Origin: Flavobacterium coralii
GTDB taxonomy: Bacteria > Bacteroidota > Bacteroidia > Flavobacteriales > Flavobacteriaceae
Length of the DNA stretch: 64,000 nucleotides
NCBI RefSeq assembly: GCF_019891545.1
Contig: NZ_JAHDIU010000003.1
Coordinates: 372,001-436,000 of the forward strand
Direction of reading: 5' to 3'
Shown here piece after piece: positions 43,396-53,652 of this stretch. Position 1 is the first letter of the stretch. Each line of letters begins with the position of its first letter. Both the position numbers and the translations under genes were made by a program. The notes under the pieces were generated by a model. The model was not told the origin of the DNA. It saw only the letters and a list, made by a program, of their open reading frames with translations, and searched no databases.

Positions 43396-46300
43396 ATGCT
43401 GAAACATTTACAATTTCACTTAACAAAAATTTTACTCACAGCGCTATTGTTTGGCACAGGGGTAAGTGCTTGGGCGCAATTAGCTACTTGGCCTTTAGCA
43501 TCAAACGGGACACCTTCCGGTGTTGCTGCAAATCTTACAGCCGGTAATGCTACATCTACAGGAGTTGGAAACATATCTTTCGCGGATTACATCTCTGCTG
43601 ATAACTGGTCTACTGGTGGTTTGTCTACAGGAAAATATTTCGAAATTACTGTAGCTCCAACTACAGGATATAACCTCTCACTTACACAAATTAATTTTCA
43701 GGAGAGAAGATCCGGAACAGGTATTCGTGATTACCAAGTGAGGGTATCAACTGATAATTTCTCTACTTTTACCACATTAGCAACTGTAAATGTCCCTGAT
43801 AATACAGCTACGAGATCTGGAAACCTTACAGGGCTTTCAGTAAATGCAGCGAGTGGGCAAACGCTTAGAATACGATTTTATGGATATAACTCTGAAGCTT
43901 CAGGGGGTACTTGGAGGCTTAGTTCTTTAAATGTAGTGGGCACAGTAACATCATCTGGCCCAACTCCAACATTAACAACAAACACAACAGGTTTTACATC
44001 TAACTTCGGTAATGTGCTTGTAGGTTCTAACAGTACTGGTAGCCCATTCACAGTATCGGGCAGTAACCTTACATCTAATGTTACGGTAAATGCACCCAAC
44101 ACTAACTTCCAGGTTAGTTTAAGCGAGTCTTCAGGTTATGCTTCATCAGTGTCTGTAAGCTACGGTTCGGGCACTATAACAAATGTTCCTGTATATGTGC
44201 GTTTCACACCTCAAAGTGCAGGAGCCAAGTCGGGCAACGTTACATTATCATCCGGTACAGCAAGCCAGTCAGTCGCAGTTTCAGGAACAGGTGTTTCGCC
44301 ATCAGCAGCGCTTGCAGCAAGCCCCGCACTTACTGAGGCAAACCTTAACGGTGCAACGGCAACGGTTACCTTAACTAACAGTACCTATGCAGCTTCATTA
44401 ACAACTGGCAATTTTACATTAAACAATGCGCCTTCGGGTGTTTCTATAGCTTCGGTAGTACGTAATTCTGATACACAGGCAACACTTACGTTTGCCTATA
44501 ACAATACAGATTTTGACAGTAACGTTACTAACTTTAATGTTACTGTAGCTTCTGCAGCCGTTACAACAGGTTCGGCACTCACCACAGGTAATATAACCAT
44601 AACCGCTGTTGCCGAAATGTTATCATCATCCGGTACGCTTGCTATTGGCAACCAGTGTATCAATACCACATCTTCAGCATTTAGCTTTGTAGTTACGGGC
44701 AGTAACCTTAAACCCGGCGATATTACTGTTGCAGCAGCATCAGCATATACATACTCTTCATCTTCTGAGGGTACTTATACATCAACATTAACGTTCCCGC
44801 AGTCGGAATTGCCAAAAACCATATTTGTAAAGTTTACGCCTACAGCCGTACAATCATACGGAAATATAAATGTATCGGGAGGTTCGGCATCTTTAAATAA
44901 AACTGTAACTGCTGCCGGTGTTAATACATCAGCTACTGTTACAACCGCATCTGCTACGGGAGTTACGACTACCCAAGCTATATTGGGAGGTAATGTTACG
45001 GTAGAAGGCTGTTTAACAACAGACCTTAAAGGTGTTGTTTATGCCACAACAACCAACCCCGCCATAAGTGGCAGTGGCGTAACGCAGTTAAATGCTTCAG
45101 GTGCCGGTTTAGGCAGTTTTACGGTTAACGCTTCTGGGCTTTCAAGCGGTACACGCTATTATGCAAGAGCATTTGCAAGAAACACAGCAGGTACTGTAGT
45201 ATATGGCAGTCAGGTAACATTTGATACGCCATGCGACCCTATCGCACTACCGCTAACAGAAGGTTTTGAAGACACTTCTTTCCCACCGTTATGCTGGACT
45301 TCATTTATAGGTACAAACGGGCTTGGTACAACAGTTAACTGGGCACGCACAACAACATATACTAATAATTTTTCTACAGGAGCTGCATTTATAAGTTATG
45401 AAGGTGTTACTTCAGGGCAAAAATCAGAAGACTGGCTTGTTACTCCGGGACTTATCTTACCGGATACAGATGGTTCAATTGAATTAAGCTTTTTAGAAAG
45501 GCAGCGTTATGATGCTGAATATAATACTGAGTTCTATGTAAAAATAGCTACTTCCACTCCTTCAGATCCGGCATCTTATACTAATATCGCCAGTTATACA
45601 GAAGCTAACCTTTCTTTTGGAGAATTCTTTAAAAGGACTATAGATATAACTGCCTACAAAGGACAAACGGTATATATTGCATTTGTGATGTTGCAGAACG
45701 ATGGTGATGAGTGGTACATAGATGATGTATCTGTTAAAGAGATATTACCCCCACTTGAAGTGCCTGTTGCTACAGAAGCAACCGATATAAGCACAACAGG
45801 TTTTACTGCAAACTGGGAAGCTATTAGTGACGAAGGTGCAACTTACAGAGTAGATGTAAGTACATTGGAAGAGTTTGGTACTTATGGCCCGGCACAAACT
45901 ACTATAGAAGACTTTGAAAATATACCTGCAAATGTAGGTAGTTATGCACCAAGAAGCTGGACGGGTGTAAACGGTGTTGAGTGGCTTGCTACATCTGCAC
46001 GTACCGACCAAACCATTACAGGAAGGGCTATAACGCTAAATGAGTCAGCTCCACATTATTTATTATCATCTGAACTGCAAAATGGGCTTACAAGCCTTTC
46101 ATTTAGTGCACAGCGAAAATTTACTGGTACTACGGGTACATTAACGGTTAATATACTTACAGGTTCTGACTTTTCAGATGTAACCACGCTTGGTACAATT
46201 CAAGTTGGATCTACTGAAGTACAATACAGTAATAACAGCATCACAGGCATCACAGGCAGTTATAAAATCAGGATTGAAAGTGATGGTACTAATAGATATG

Positions 46301-48132
46301 CTATAGATAACCTTAGCTTTACTACAGGCCCTGTGCTTACGCCATCTTATGTTGAAGGATATAACAATGCTGATGCAGGTTCTGCCACTTCATTAGATGT
46401 TACAGGGCTTGAGCCTAATACAACTTATTATTACAGGGTTAGGGCGGTGCTTGCTGCGCAAACTTCAGCCAACTCAAACACAATAGAAGCTGAAACAGGC
46501 CTTATAAATGTTTGGAACGGTACTGCATGGACAGCCGGAGTAGTGCCAACATCTGTAGATGATGCCATTATAGAAGGGCTGTATGATACAGGTGTAGAAG
46601 GTACTTTCAGCGCATCGGTGCTAACAGTGAATGAAGGTGGTAGTATGGTTATAGCTTCGGGTGACAACATTGTAGTTACCAATGAGGTTATTAACAACGC
46701 CGCAGCAGAAGACTTTATAGTAGAAAACAACGCGAACCTTATACAGATAAACGATAATGCTGTTAACACGGGAGAAATACACGTGCTTAAGTCAAGCTCG
46801 CCGCTATACAGGCTCGATTATACAATATGGTCGGCTCCGATAGTAGGGCAAAGCCTGCTTTCATTTTCGCCTGGCACAGTCCCAACGCGTTTTTACAGCT
46901 ACAGCGAGGCGCTGGATATCTACACAGGTATTAACCCTTCTGCAACTGACTTTACACCGGGTTACGGTTACCTTATACGCACGCCCAACAACTGGGTTGC
47001 CTATGCCGAAGGCGTTGCAGGCCAGCAATGGACAGGTACTTTTGAAGGTACGCCAAACAATGGAGAAGTAACCGTGCCAATGCAAAATGAGGCAAACGGC
47101 TTTAATATGGTGGGTAACCCTTACCCGTCGCCAATAAACATAAGCGCTTTCCTTACCGAAAATAGCGGAGTTATAGAAGATGGATCGGCACTTTATTTCT
47201 TCAGGAAGCGTAATGATACTTCGGCAAGCTCACCAACATATGCTACCATTACGCTTGCCGGCTATACAGCCAATACGGCAGCAGGCGGCGATACAGGTGA
47301 TGGTGTGTTCTCTAATCCTGATAATTCAGCTCAGTGGGTTATCAATCCTGGACAGGGCTTCTTTGTAAAAGCTGATGGCGGTAACCTTACGTTTAATAAC
47401 GCAATGAGGAGGCCGGTTAACAACGGGCAGTTCTTCAGGACAGCCCAGGATGAAACGCAGCAGGCATCACGCTACTGGATAAACATGGCGGGTACTAACA
47501 GTGAGTTCAGCCAGATGGCAGTTATATATAAAGAAGGTAAAACGCTTGGTATAGATTACGGTTGGGACGGTACTGCCCTTATAGGCGATGGTGCTGTAAA
47601 CCTGTACTCTACTGCCGAAGAAAAAGCACTTGCTATACAGGCAAGGCCTGCATTCCAGTCGGATGACGTTGTAAATGTTGGCTTCAGGGCTTCACAGCCG
47701 GGTACCTATACCATAAGCCTTGACCATGCCGATGGTTTATTTACAACAGGGCAAAACATCTACCTTATTGATACGGTTGCAGATGTATCTACCAACCTTC
47801 AGGAAAGTGATTACAGCTTTACTACAGAGGGCGGACAGTTTGATGAGCGTTTCCGTATAGTGTACGACCAGGCGTCATTAGGTAATGATACACCAGTATT
47901 TAATGCAGATTCTGTAGTGGTTTACCAAAACAATGGTAATATTACTATAGATGCAGGTAAAACTACCATAGAGACTGTAACAGTTTATGACATTAACGGA
48001 AGGGTTATATATACCGGTAACAATGTTAATGCAACTGCTATGGTAATTAAGAACCTTCAGGCAGCACAACAGGTGCTTATAGTAAATATTACTACCGAAA
48101 AAGGTAATCTAAGTAAGAAAATAGTTTTCTAA
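43396..48132 (+). CDS. Giant secreted adhesin-like protein with T9SS type A sorting domain
   Basis: The 1578-residue product has a signal peptide (LLTALLFGTGVSAWA, about 1-27). Beta-sandwich domains follow, including a choice-of-anchor-D-like block (about 195-305) with NFGNVLVGSNST and VYVRFTPQSAGAKSG. A choice-of-anchor-J / cleaved-adhesin-like domain (about 615-780) shows EGFEDTSFPPLCW and DEWYIDDVSV. FN3-like modules follow (ISTTGFTANWEA, LEPNTTYYYRVRAV). The C-terminus is a T9SS type A domain (VTVYDINGRVIYTGNNVNA, ending NLSKKIVF). It should be exported by T9SS and surface-exposed. No enzyme motif is seen; adhesion or matrix binding is inferred. Confidence 0.88.
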   Translation: MLKHLQFHLTKILLTALLFGTGVSAWAQLATWPLASNGTPSGVAANLTAGNATSTGVGNISFADYISADNWSTGGLSTGKYFEITVAPTTGYNLSLTQINFQERRSGTGIRDYQVRVSTDNFSTFTTLATVNVPDNTATRSGNLTGLSVNAASGQTLRIRFYGYNSEASGGTWRLSSLNVVGTVTSSGPTPTLTTNTTGFTSNFGNVLVGSNSTGSPFTVSGSNLTSNVTVNAPNTNFQVSLSESSGYASSVSVSYGSGTITNVPVYVRFTPQSAGAKSGNVTLSSGTASQSVAVSGTGVSPSAALAASPALTEANLNGATATVTLTNSTYAASLTTGNFTLNNAPSGVSIASVVRNSDTQATLTFAYNNTDFDSNVTNFNVTVASAAVTTGSALTTGNITITAVAEMLSSSGTLAIGNQCINTTSSAFSFVVTGSNLKPGDITVAAASAYTYSSSSEGTYTSTLTFPQSELPKTIFVKFTPTAVQSYGNINVSGGSASLNKTVTAAGVNTSATVTTASATGVTTTQAILGGNVTVEGCLTTDLKGVVYATTTNPAISGSGVTQLNASGAGLGSFTVNASGLSSGTRYYARAFARNTAGTVVYGSQVTFDTPCDPIALPLTEGFEDTSFPPLCWTSFIGTNGLGTTVNWARTTTYTNNFSTGAAFISYEGVTSGQKSEDWLVTPGLILPDTDGSIELSFLERQRYDAEYNTEFYVKIATSTPSDPASYTNIASYTEANLSFGEFFKRTIDITAYKGQTVYIAFVMLQNDGDEWYIDDVSVKEILPPLEVPVATEATDISTTGFTANWEAISDEGATYRVDVSTLEEFGTYGPAQTTIEDFENIPANVGSYAPRSWTGVNGVEWLATSARTDQTITGRAITLNESAPHYLLSSELQNGLTSLSFSAQRKFTGTTGTLTVNILTGSDFSDVTTLGTIQVGSTEVQYSNNSITGITGSYKIRIESDGTNRYAIDNLSFTTGPVLTPSYVEGYNNADAGSATSLDVTGLEPNTTYYYRVRAVLAAQTSANSNTIEAETGLINVWNGTAWTAGVVPTSVDDAIIEGLYDTGVEGTFSASVLTVNEGGSMVIASGDNIVVTNEVINNAAAEDFIVENNANLIQINDNAVNTGEIHVLKSSSPLYRLDYTIWSAPIVGQSLLSFSPGTVPTRFYSYSEALDIYTGINPSATDFTPGYGYLIRTPNNWVAYAEGVAGQQWTGTFEGTPNNGEVTVPMQNEANGFNMVGNPYPSPINISAFLTENSGVIEDGSALYFFRKRNDTSASSPTYATITLAGYTANTAAGGDTGDGVFSNPDNSAQWVINPGQGFFVKADGGNLTFNNAMRRPVNNGQFFRTAQDETQQASRYWINMAGTNSEFSQMAVIYKEGKTLGIDYGWDGTALIGDGAVNLYSTAEEKALAIQARPAFQSDDVVNVGFRASQPGTYTISLDHADGLFTTGQNIYLIDTVADVSTNLQESDYSFTTEGGQFDERFRIVYDQASLGNDTPVFNADSVVVYQNNGNITIDAGKTTIETVTVYDINGRVIYTGNNVNATAMVIKNLQAAQQVLIVNITTEKGNLSKKIVF

Positions 48133-48156
48133 GACTGAACCATTGTAAATATAAAG

Positions 48157-48192
48157 ATCCCCCTGCTTTTTGGCAGGGGGATTCTTATTTTA
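48157..48192 (+). terminator. Intrinsic terminator
   Basis: ATCCCCCTGC (48157-48166) and GCAGGGGGAT (48173-48182) form a perfect 10-bp stem, followed by TCTTATTTTA. It ends the giant T9SS type A gene. Confidence 0.85.
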
Positions 48193-48299
48193 TTGAAGTA
48201 AAACTTTAACTTTAAGTACTTTATTTGTGAATTTAAGGTAGGGTATTTTGTTTTGTGTATGTTTTTAACATAATTTTAGTTGCTAAACCTGCATAACTA

Positions 48300-51200
48300 A
48301 TGAAAAAAACTATACTCTTTCTGTTTTTAACCTTATTTGTTATAAATCTATCTGCGGAAGCCAACAATGCATTTGCCCCTGTAAACGATAATTGTGCAAA
48401 TGCAACAACGCTTACCGTTAATTCCGGTACTGCATGCACGGCAACATCCGTAGCATCATTTTCGGCTGCAACAGTATCTCCGGAAGGCAATACCTGTACC
48501 CCCGCAACAACAGGTGATATATGGTACCAGTTTACTGCAACGGCAACATCGCATACGGTAGCATTATCAAATTTTACAGGTACTCCTCAGCCTGTTGCCA
48601 TGGTTTTATATGAAGGTGCAGATTGCGGTACTTTAACCCAGATGTATTGCAGTATCAATAATGTTATTTTAGCTACTTCTTTAACCGTAGGTAATACCTA
48701 CAAACTCAGGCTTTACTTCAATACTGCAAACCCATCTTTAACGGCAACTACTTTTAGTGTATGTGTAACTACGCCACCGCCACCATCGGGCAACAACCAG
48801 AGCGACTGCGTTATCACAACAATAAATTTTGATTTTGAGTCGCCTGCGCCTACAGCTACCATATACCCAATTTTCCTGAATCATAACGTGGTACAGGGCT
48901 GGCGCACAACAGCCAGCGACCAGATGATGGAGTACTGGCCTGTGCCGAATTATGAAAACGTGCCTGCCTACAGTGGCATACAGTTTATAGAGCTTAATGC
49001 TAACCTCGTTTCGGGTGTGTACCAGGATTACCAGACACCCGAGGTAACAACTTTTACCTATGGTTTTGCCCACCGCGGGCGACAGGGTACAGATACCTGC
49101 CAGCTTTTGGCAGGGCCTCCGGGCGGGCCATATACGCCTGTGGGTTCGCCTGTATCTACAGGTAACACTGCGTGGAGCTATAATACCGGTACGTATAATG
49201 TTCCTGCCGGGCAAACCGTAACACGCTTTATATTCCAGTCGGTTTCAAGTGTAGGTGGCGCCAGTGTGGGCAATTACCTTGATGCCATTACTTTTACCGC
49301 CAACAACGGTATATTATCGCCCAACCCTTACAGTATGAATTGCGGCGACCTGATAGCAAATGTAAATGCGGCAGGTACAGGTACGTGGGTGCCTCATGCA
49401 TCAAATCCGTCCGAAGTGGTAATAGCAAATGCATCTTCCGGTAATACTACAATATCAGGTTTTTCTGCAGAGGGAATGTATTATTTTGACTGGGTTACTC
49501 AGTATTGCACCAGTACATTAGAAATATCTTTTACAGGAGATGAGGTTGAGCCACCGGTTGTACAGGACGTTACCTACTGCCAGGGAGAAACAGCCACTGA
49601 GCTTACGGCAACTCCCTCTCCGGGAAATACGATTAACTGGTTCACGGGAGCGCCTCCTGTACCCAGTACGGCTGTTACAGGAACCTTTACCTATTATGTG
49701 AGCCAGATAGCGCCTAATGGCTGCGAAAGTGTCTCAGCTGCTATAACAGTTACAGTAAACCCTCCGGGTGATGCCGTAACCGGATTTACACTACCCGAAG
49801 CTGCCTGCGAAGGTAGTGCAGCCCTACTGCCTGACACAGCGGACGGTTTTACGGGAGGAGGTATTTTTGGTGCAGAACCCGGCCTTGATATAAACGCAGC
49901 TACAGGTGAAATTAATCCTGCAGCAAGCACACCCGGCGATTATACAGTAACTTATACTGTAGCCGCAAACGAATGTACAGGTGCAGGGAGTACACAGGTT
50001 CCTTTTACGGTTTATGAACTGCCGGCACAGGCTGATGTATCTGTTTCACAACCCAATTGCAGCATTGCCACAGGTACTATAACAATAAACAGCCTTACAG
50101 GCACAGGTTACATCTATAGCATAAACGGAACCGACTTTCAGGCGACAACAACATTTAGCGGACTTTCGGCAGGAACTTATTCGGTTACTGTTTTAAACCA
50201 GTTTGGGTGCAGCTCTGTACTAAATGGAGTTACTGTGAATGCAGCGCCGTCAGTACCTGCAACACCAACAATTAGTGTTGCACAGCCTACCTGTACAGTT
50301 GCTGACGGGACAATTACTGTTACTGCTCCGTTGGGGGCAGCCTATACTTATAGTATTAATGGTACAGATTTTCAGGCTTCACCCATATTTAATAATGTTG
50401 CATCCGGTAACTATACGGTTACAGTAACTAATACAGATGGCTGTAACGCAACTACCACGGCGGTTATAAATGCGCAACCGCCAACGCCTGCCGTTCCTGT
50501 TGCAACAGTATCAAATCCTGACTGTACTATTGCAACGGGTACTTTAACCGTAAACTCACCTACAGGGGCAGGGCTTACCTACAGCCTTAACGGTATTAAC
50601 TACCAATCTTCAACAGTGTTTTCAGGGCTTACAGCAGGAGATTATACAATAACAGTAAAAAACGCACAGGGCTGTACTGCGGTATCTTCAGTATATACTA
50701 TTGATATTGCTCCGACACCTGTACCTGCAATAAATCGGACTATTACCCAGCCCAATTGTACTGTTTTTACAGGAGAGGTAACTGTAAACGCACCTGTCGG
50801 CCCTCAATATACATATAGCCTTGACGGTGTCAATTACCAGCCAAGTACAACATTTATAAGTGTTGCTCCGGGTAATTATACGCTTACTGTTTTAAATACA
50901 GATGGTTGTACTGCTACATCAGCTGTTGTTATAAACAATGCTCCCGGAGTTCCTGCCGTACCTGTGGTTACAGCAACACAACCTGATTGCAGTATGCCTT
51001 GGGGTACGTTGATTGTAAACAGCCCTACCGGAGCAGGGATTATGTATAGTTTAGATGGTATTAATTACCAGGTTAGTAATGTATTTACAGGACTTGCAGA
51101 AGGTACTTATACCGTAACCGTACTTAATAATTTCGGTTGTTCGGCTACATCGGGCAACTTCAGTATAGATGCGCCTCCGGCGCTTGCACCATCGCCACAG

Positions 51201-53081
51201 CTATCGGCCTCGCAACCTGATTGCCTAACAGGAGTAGGCGCCATATCAGTTGGTTCGCCAGTTGGCGGTGGTTATACCTACAGTATAGACGGCACCAACT
51301 ACCAAAGCAGTACATTGTTTACGGGGCTTGTTCCCGGTGTTTATACCATATTGGCAAAAAGTCCTGACGGCTGTCTTGCAGGATCATCTATAGTTATAAA
51401 TCCTGCTCCCGGCACTCCTGCTGTTGCCGGTGTACTCGTTTCACAGCCGGATTGCAGTTCTGCTACAGGAACTATTACAGTAACTTCGCCAACAGGTGCA
51501 GGTTTAACCTATAGTATAGATGGTGTAAGCTTTCAGCAGGGAACAACCTTTTCGGGGCTGGGGCAGGGTTCCTATACCATAACAGTAAAAAATAATGCAG
51601 GTTGCATATCGGTAACAACTCCTGTTGCGGTTAACGCACCGTTGCCTATACCGCAGCAACCCCAGATAACGGCAACCCAGCCTACGTGCACAGACCCTAC
51701 CGGCGCAATTACCGTTGTTTCTCCTTTGGGCGCGGGACTGACATATAGCGTAGATGGAATAAACTTTCAGGCATCTCCTGAATTTACAGGACTTACCCCG
51801 GGAGTAACTTATAATGTTATCGTACAAAACAGTACGGGCTGTACGGCAACATCGTTACCAAGAACTATTTATGATGCCCCAGAAGTACCCGCAATACCTG
51901 TTGTGACAGTAGAGCAGCCCGACTGCGATAGCAGCAGAGGTTTTATAACGGTAGAGTCGCCTGCGGGTGCCGACATCCGATATAGTATCAATGGAATATC
52001 GTTCCAGCCGGGTAACCTCTTTACCAATGTTGTACCGGGCACTTATACAATAACTGTGCGTAATGGTGATGGCTGTACAGCATCAGCACAGGTAACCGTA
52101 AACCAGCCCCCTGCAGTTTCTGATGCCGGCACTATAGCGGGACCAACACAGGTTTGCGAAAATGATATAGCACAATTTACCGCTACAGTAGCTGACGGAA
52201 CCTGGTCGGTTAGCGATGAAAACCGGGCTACCATAAGCAGCACAGGAGAACTGACGGCTTTATTTTCTGGTAATGTAATTGTCTATTATACCGTACAGGA
52301 ACCTGATAAATGTGCCGCTACATCCGAATTCTCAGTTTGGGTTACAGGTGCGCCCCAGCCTGATTTAAATGATGGGACAATTTGCAGGGATATAGAAACA
52401 GGCGAATATGGTACCGCAGAACTGAACACAGGGCTTTCTGCCACTGATTATTCTTTTGTTTGGTATAAAGATTCAGATATTATACCTGGCACAGACGGCT
52501 ACATCACCGTTACCGAACCCGGCACCTATACTGTTGAGGTTACAAGCCTGCAAACAGGCTGTACGGGCAGCACAACCGCAACTGTTATACCATCATCAAG
52601 AGCAATAATAAATGTAGAGGTTGGGCAGGATTTCTCTTACACACAAACTGTTACTGTAAACGTAGTGGGTGGCTCGGGAGATTATGAATACCAGCTTAAC
52701 ATGAACGGCTACCAGGATTCACCGGTATTTACAGGAATAAGAGAAGGGGAGTACCTTATTACCGTGAGGGATAAAAATGGCTGCGGCTTAACGATTGCCG
52801 AGGTATATGCGCTTAATTACCCGCGCTATTTCAGCCCTAACGGAGATGGCGAGCACGACACATGGTTTGTGGAAGGGCTTAAAGGAAGGGATGATGCCAG
52901 CATTTATATTTTTGACCGATATGGTAAAATTGTAGGATATGTGGCAGGCGGCACCCCGGGTTGGGATGGCACCCTTGAAGGCAACCTGCTCCCGGCAACC
53001 GATTACTGGTTTAAGTTGTTCTACACATCTTCCAACGGCAGTAAGAAAGAATTTAAAGCACATTTTTCACTTATCAGATAA
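48300..53081 (+). CDS. Giant T9SS cargo with nine SprB-like repeats and gliding-motility-type C-terminus
   Basis: The 1593-residue product has a signal peptide (LFLFLTLFVINLSAEA). An N-terminal domain (about 30-155) of the NDNCANATTLTVNSG / DIWYQFTATA type comes first, then further beta domains. About nine tandem units of roughly 78 residues follow (about 575-1273), each with QPxC, a YSI(N/D)G core, then G.Y(T)VTV.N..GC, as in SprB repeats. The end (YPRYFSPNGDGEHDTWFVEG ... FDRYGKIV ... FKAHFSLIR) is the gliding motility-associated (CHU_C, T9SS type B) sorting domain. The likely role is a surface adhesin moved or displayed through T9SS, although SprB itself is much larger. Confidence 0.9.
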   Translation: MKKTILFLFLTLFVINLSAEANNAFAPVNDNCANATTLTVNSGTACTATSVASFSAATVSPEGNTCTPATTGDIWYQFTATATSHTVALSNFTGTPQPVAMVLYEGADCGTLTQMYCSINNVILATSLTVGNTYKLRLYFNTANPSLTATTFSVCVTTPPPPSGNNQSDCVITTINFDFESPAPTATIYPIFLNHNVVQGWRTTASDQMMEYWPVPNYENVPAYSGIQFIELNANLVSGVYQDYQTPEVTTFTYGFAHRGRQGTDTCQLLAGPPGGPYTPVGSPVSTGNTAWSYNTGTYNVPAGQTVTRFIFQSVSSVGGASVGNYLDAITFTANNGILSPNPYSMNCGDLIANVNAAGTGTWVPHASNPSEVVIANASSGNTTISGFSAEGMYYFDWVTQYCTSTLEISFTGDEVEPPVVQDVTYCQGETATELTATPSPGNTINWFTGAPPVPSTAVTGTFTYYVSQIAPNGCESVSAAITVTVNPPGDAVTGFTLPEAACEGSAALLPDTADGFTGGGIFGAEPGLDINAATGEINPAASTPGDYTVTYTVAANECTGAGSTQVPFTVYELPAQADVSVSQPNCSIATGTITINSLTGTGYIYSINGTDFQATTTFSGLSAGTYSVTVLNQFGCSSVLNGVTVNAAPSVPATPTISVAQPTCTVADGTITVTAPLGAAYTYSINGTDFQASPIFNNVASGNYTVTVTNTDGCNATTTAVINAQPPTPAVPVATVSNPDCTIATGTLTVNSPTGAGLTYSLNGINYQSSTVFSGLTAGDYTITVKNAQGCTAVSSVYTIDIAPTPVPAINRTITQPNCTVFTGEVTVNAPVGPQYTYSLDGVNYQPSTTFISVAPGNYTLTVLNTDGCTATSAVVINNAPGVPAVPVVTATQPDCSMPWGTLIVNSPTGAGIMYSLDGINYQVSNVFTGLAEGTYTVTVLNNFGCSATSGNFSIDAPPALAPSPQLSASQPDCLTGVGAISVGSPVGGGYTYSIDGTNYQSSTLFTGLVPGVYTILAKSPDGCLAGSSIVINPAPGTPAVAGVLVSQPDCSSATGTITVTSPTGAGLTYSIDGVSFQQGTTFSGLGQGSYTITVKNNAGCISVTTPVAVNAPLPIPQQPQITATQPTCTDPTGAITVVSPLGAGLTYSVDGINFQASPEFTGLTPGVTYNVIVQNSTGCTATSLPRTIYDAPEVPAIPVVTVEQPDCDSSRGFITVESPAGADIRYSINGISFQPGNLFTNVVPGTYTITVRNGDGCTASAQVTVNQPPAVSDAGTIAGPTQVCENDIAQFTATVADGTWSVSDENRATISSTGELTALFSGNVIVYYTVQEPDKCAATSEFSVWVTGAPQPDLNDGTICRDIETGEYGTAELNTGLSATDYSFVWYKDSDIIPGTDGYITVTEPGTYTVEVTSLQTGCTGSTTATVIPSSRAIINVEVGQDFSYTQTVTVNVVGGSGDYEYQLNMNGYQDSPVFTGIREGEYLITVRDKNGCGLTIAEVYALNYPRYFSPNGDGEHDTWFVEGLKGRDDASIYIFDRYGKIVGYVAGGTPGWDGTLEGNLLPATDYWFKLFYTSSNGSKKEFKAHFSLIR
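50020..52120 (+). repeat. Nine tandem SprB-like coding repeats of about 234 bp
   Basis: The units begin PAQADVSVSQPNC, PATPTISVAQPTC, AVPVATVSNPDC, VPAINRTITQPNC, PAVPVVTATQPDC, LAPSPQLSASQPDC, PAVAGVLVSQPDC, PQQPQITATQPTC and PAIPVVTVEQPDC. Each contains one Y(S)(I/L)(N/D)G motif and a late GC. A degenerate tenth unit lies near the C-terminus (YEYQLNMNGYQDSPVF). DNA identity between units is moderate, so they are old. Confidence 0.85.
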
Positions 53082-53098
53082 ATTTAATTTTGCTTAAC

Positions 53099-53125
53099 GC
53101 AACCTTTCTCATTATCTGCATCTTA
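53099..53125 (+). promoter_or_regulatory. ECF-sigma-like bipartite promoter motif (site C)
   Basis: GCAACCTTT (53099-53107) is followed after 11 bp by CATCTTA (53119-53125), 18 bp before the lipoprotein ATG at 53144. It is the third copy of the motif seen at 2536 and 8081. Confidence 0.42.
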
Positions 53126-53143
53126 GAATAAAAACACACTGCT

Positions 53144-53641
53144 ATGAAAAAACTTTTGCCTGCTTTGTGCAGCCTGCAATTATTTTTGCTTACAGGCTGC
53201 TGCTGGTATTGCGTGGATGACGATATCCCGCCGATGAACAACTATGAAGCTGTAATAATAACCCGTGCCGAACTGGAAAGCGCTGTACAGGTTTTACCAC
53301 CGCATGCTATTGAAAAAGCCGGAAAGATTTATATTAAGGATAACCTCATGTTCATCAACGATAAGAATCAGGGTTTTCATGTCTATAACTACTCCAATCC
53401 GCAAAACCCGTTGCCCGTAGCGTTTATCAATACACCCGGCGCTACCGATCTTGCCGTGCGCAACAACACCATTTACATTAACCAGGCGGTTGACCTCCTT
53501 ACATTGCAATATAACCCGGACACTAACACTATACAGGTTACCAAACGCAACCGTAACGTTTTTCCTCAAAAAGAGGCTCCCGATGCCAGCTATACCGGTT
53601 TAGACAATGATGAGATAATAATTGACTGGCAACTTAAATAA
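53144..53641 (+). CDS. Lipoprotein with LVIVD-like repeats (short)
   Basis: The 165-residue product has a signal and lipobox (LQLFLLTGC, Cys18, followed by more Cys in CCWYC). Beta-rich blade-like repeats carry YIKDNLMFINDKNQGFHVYN and NNTIYINQAVDLLTLQY, resembling the LVIVD/propeller class. It is truncated compared with a full propeller but ends cleanly. It is 11 bp upstream of a related lipoprotein gene; together they may form one surface unit under the ECF-like promoter. Confidence 0.7.
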   Translation: MKKLLPALCSLQLFLLTGCCWYCVDDDIPPMNNYEAVIITRAELESAVQVLPPHAIEKAGKIYIKDNLMFINDKNQGFHVYNYSNPQNPLPVAFINTPGATDLAVRNNTIYINQAVDLLTLQYNPDTNTIQVTKRNRNVFPQKEAPDASYTGLDNDEIIIDWQLK

Positions 53642-53652
53642 CTAAAAAGATC

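Noticed and set aside
50020-52120. CRISPR-like tandem repeat array
   Set aside because: The period is about 234 bp, units diverge, and one open frame runs through. It is a coding SprB-like repeat array; no cas genes or short direct repeats exist in the window.
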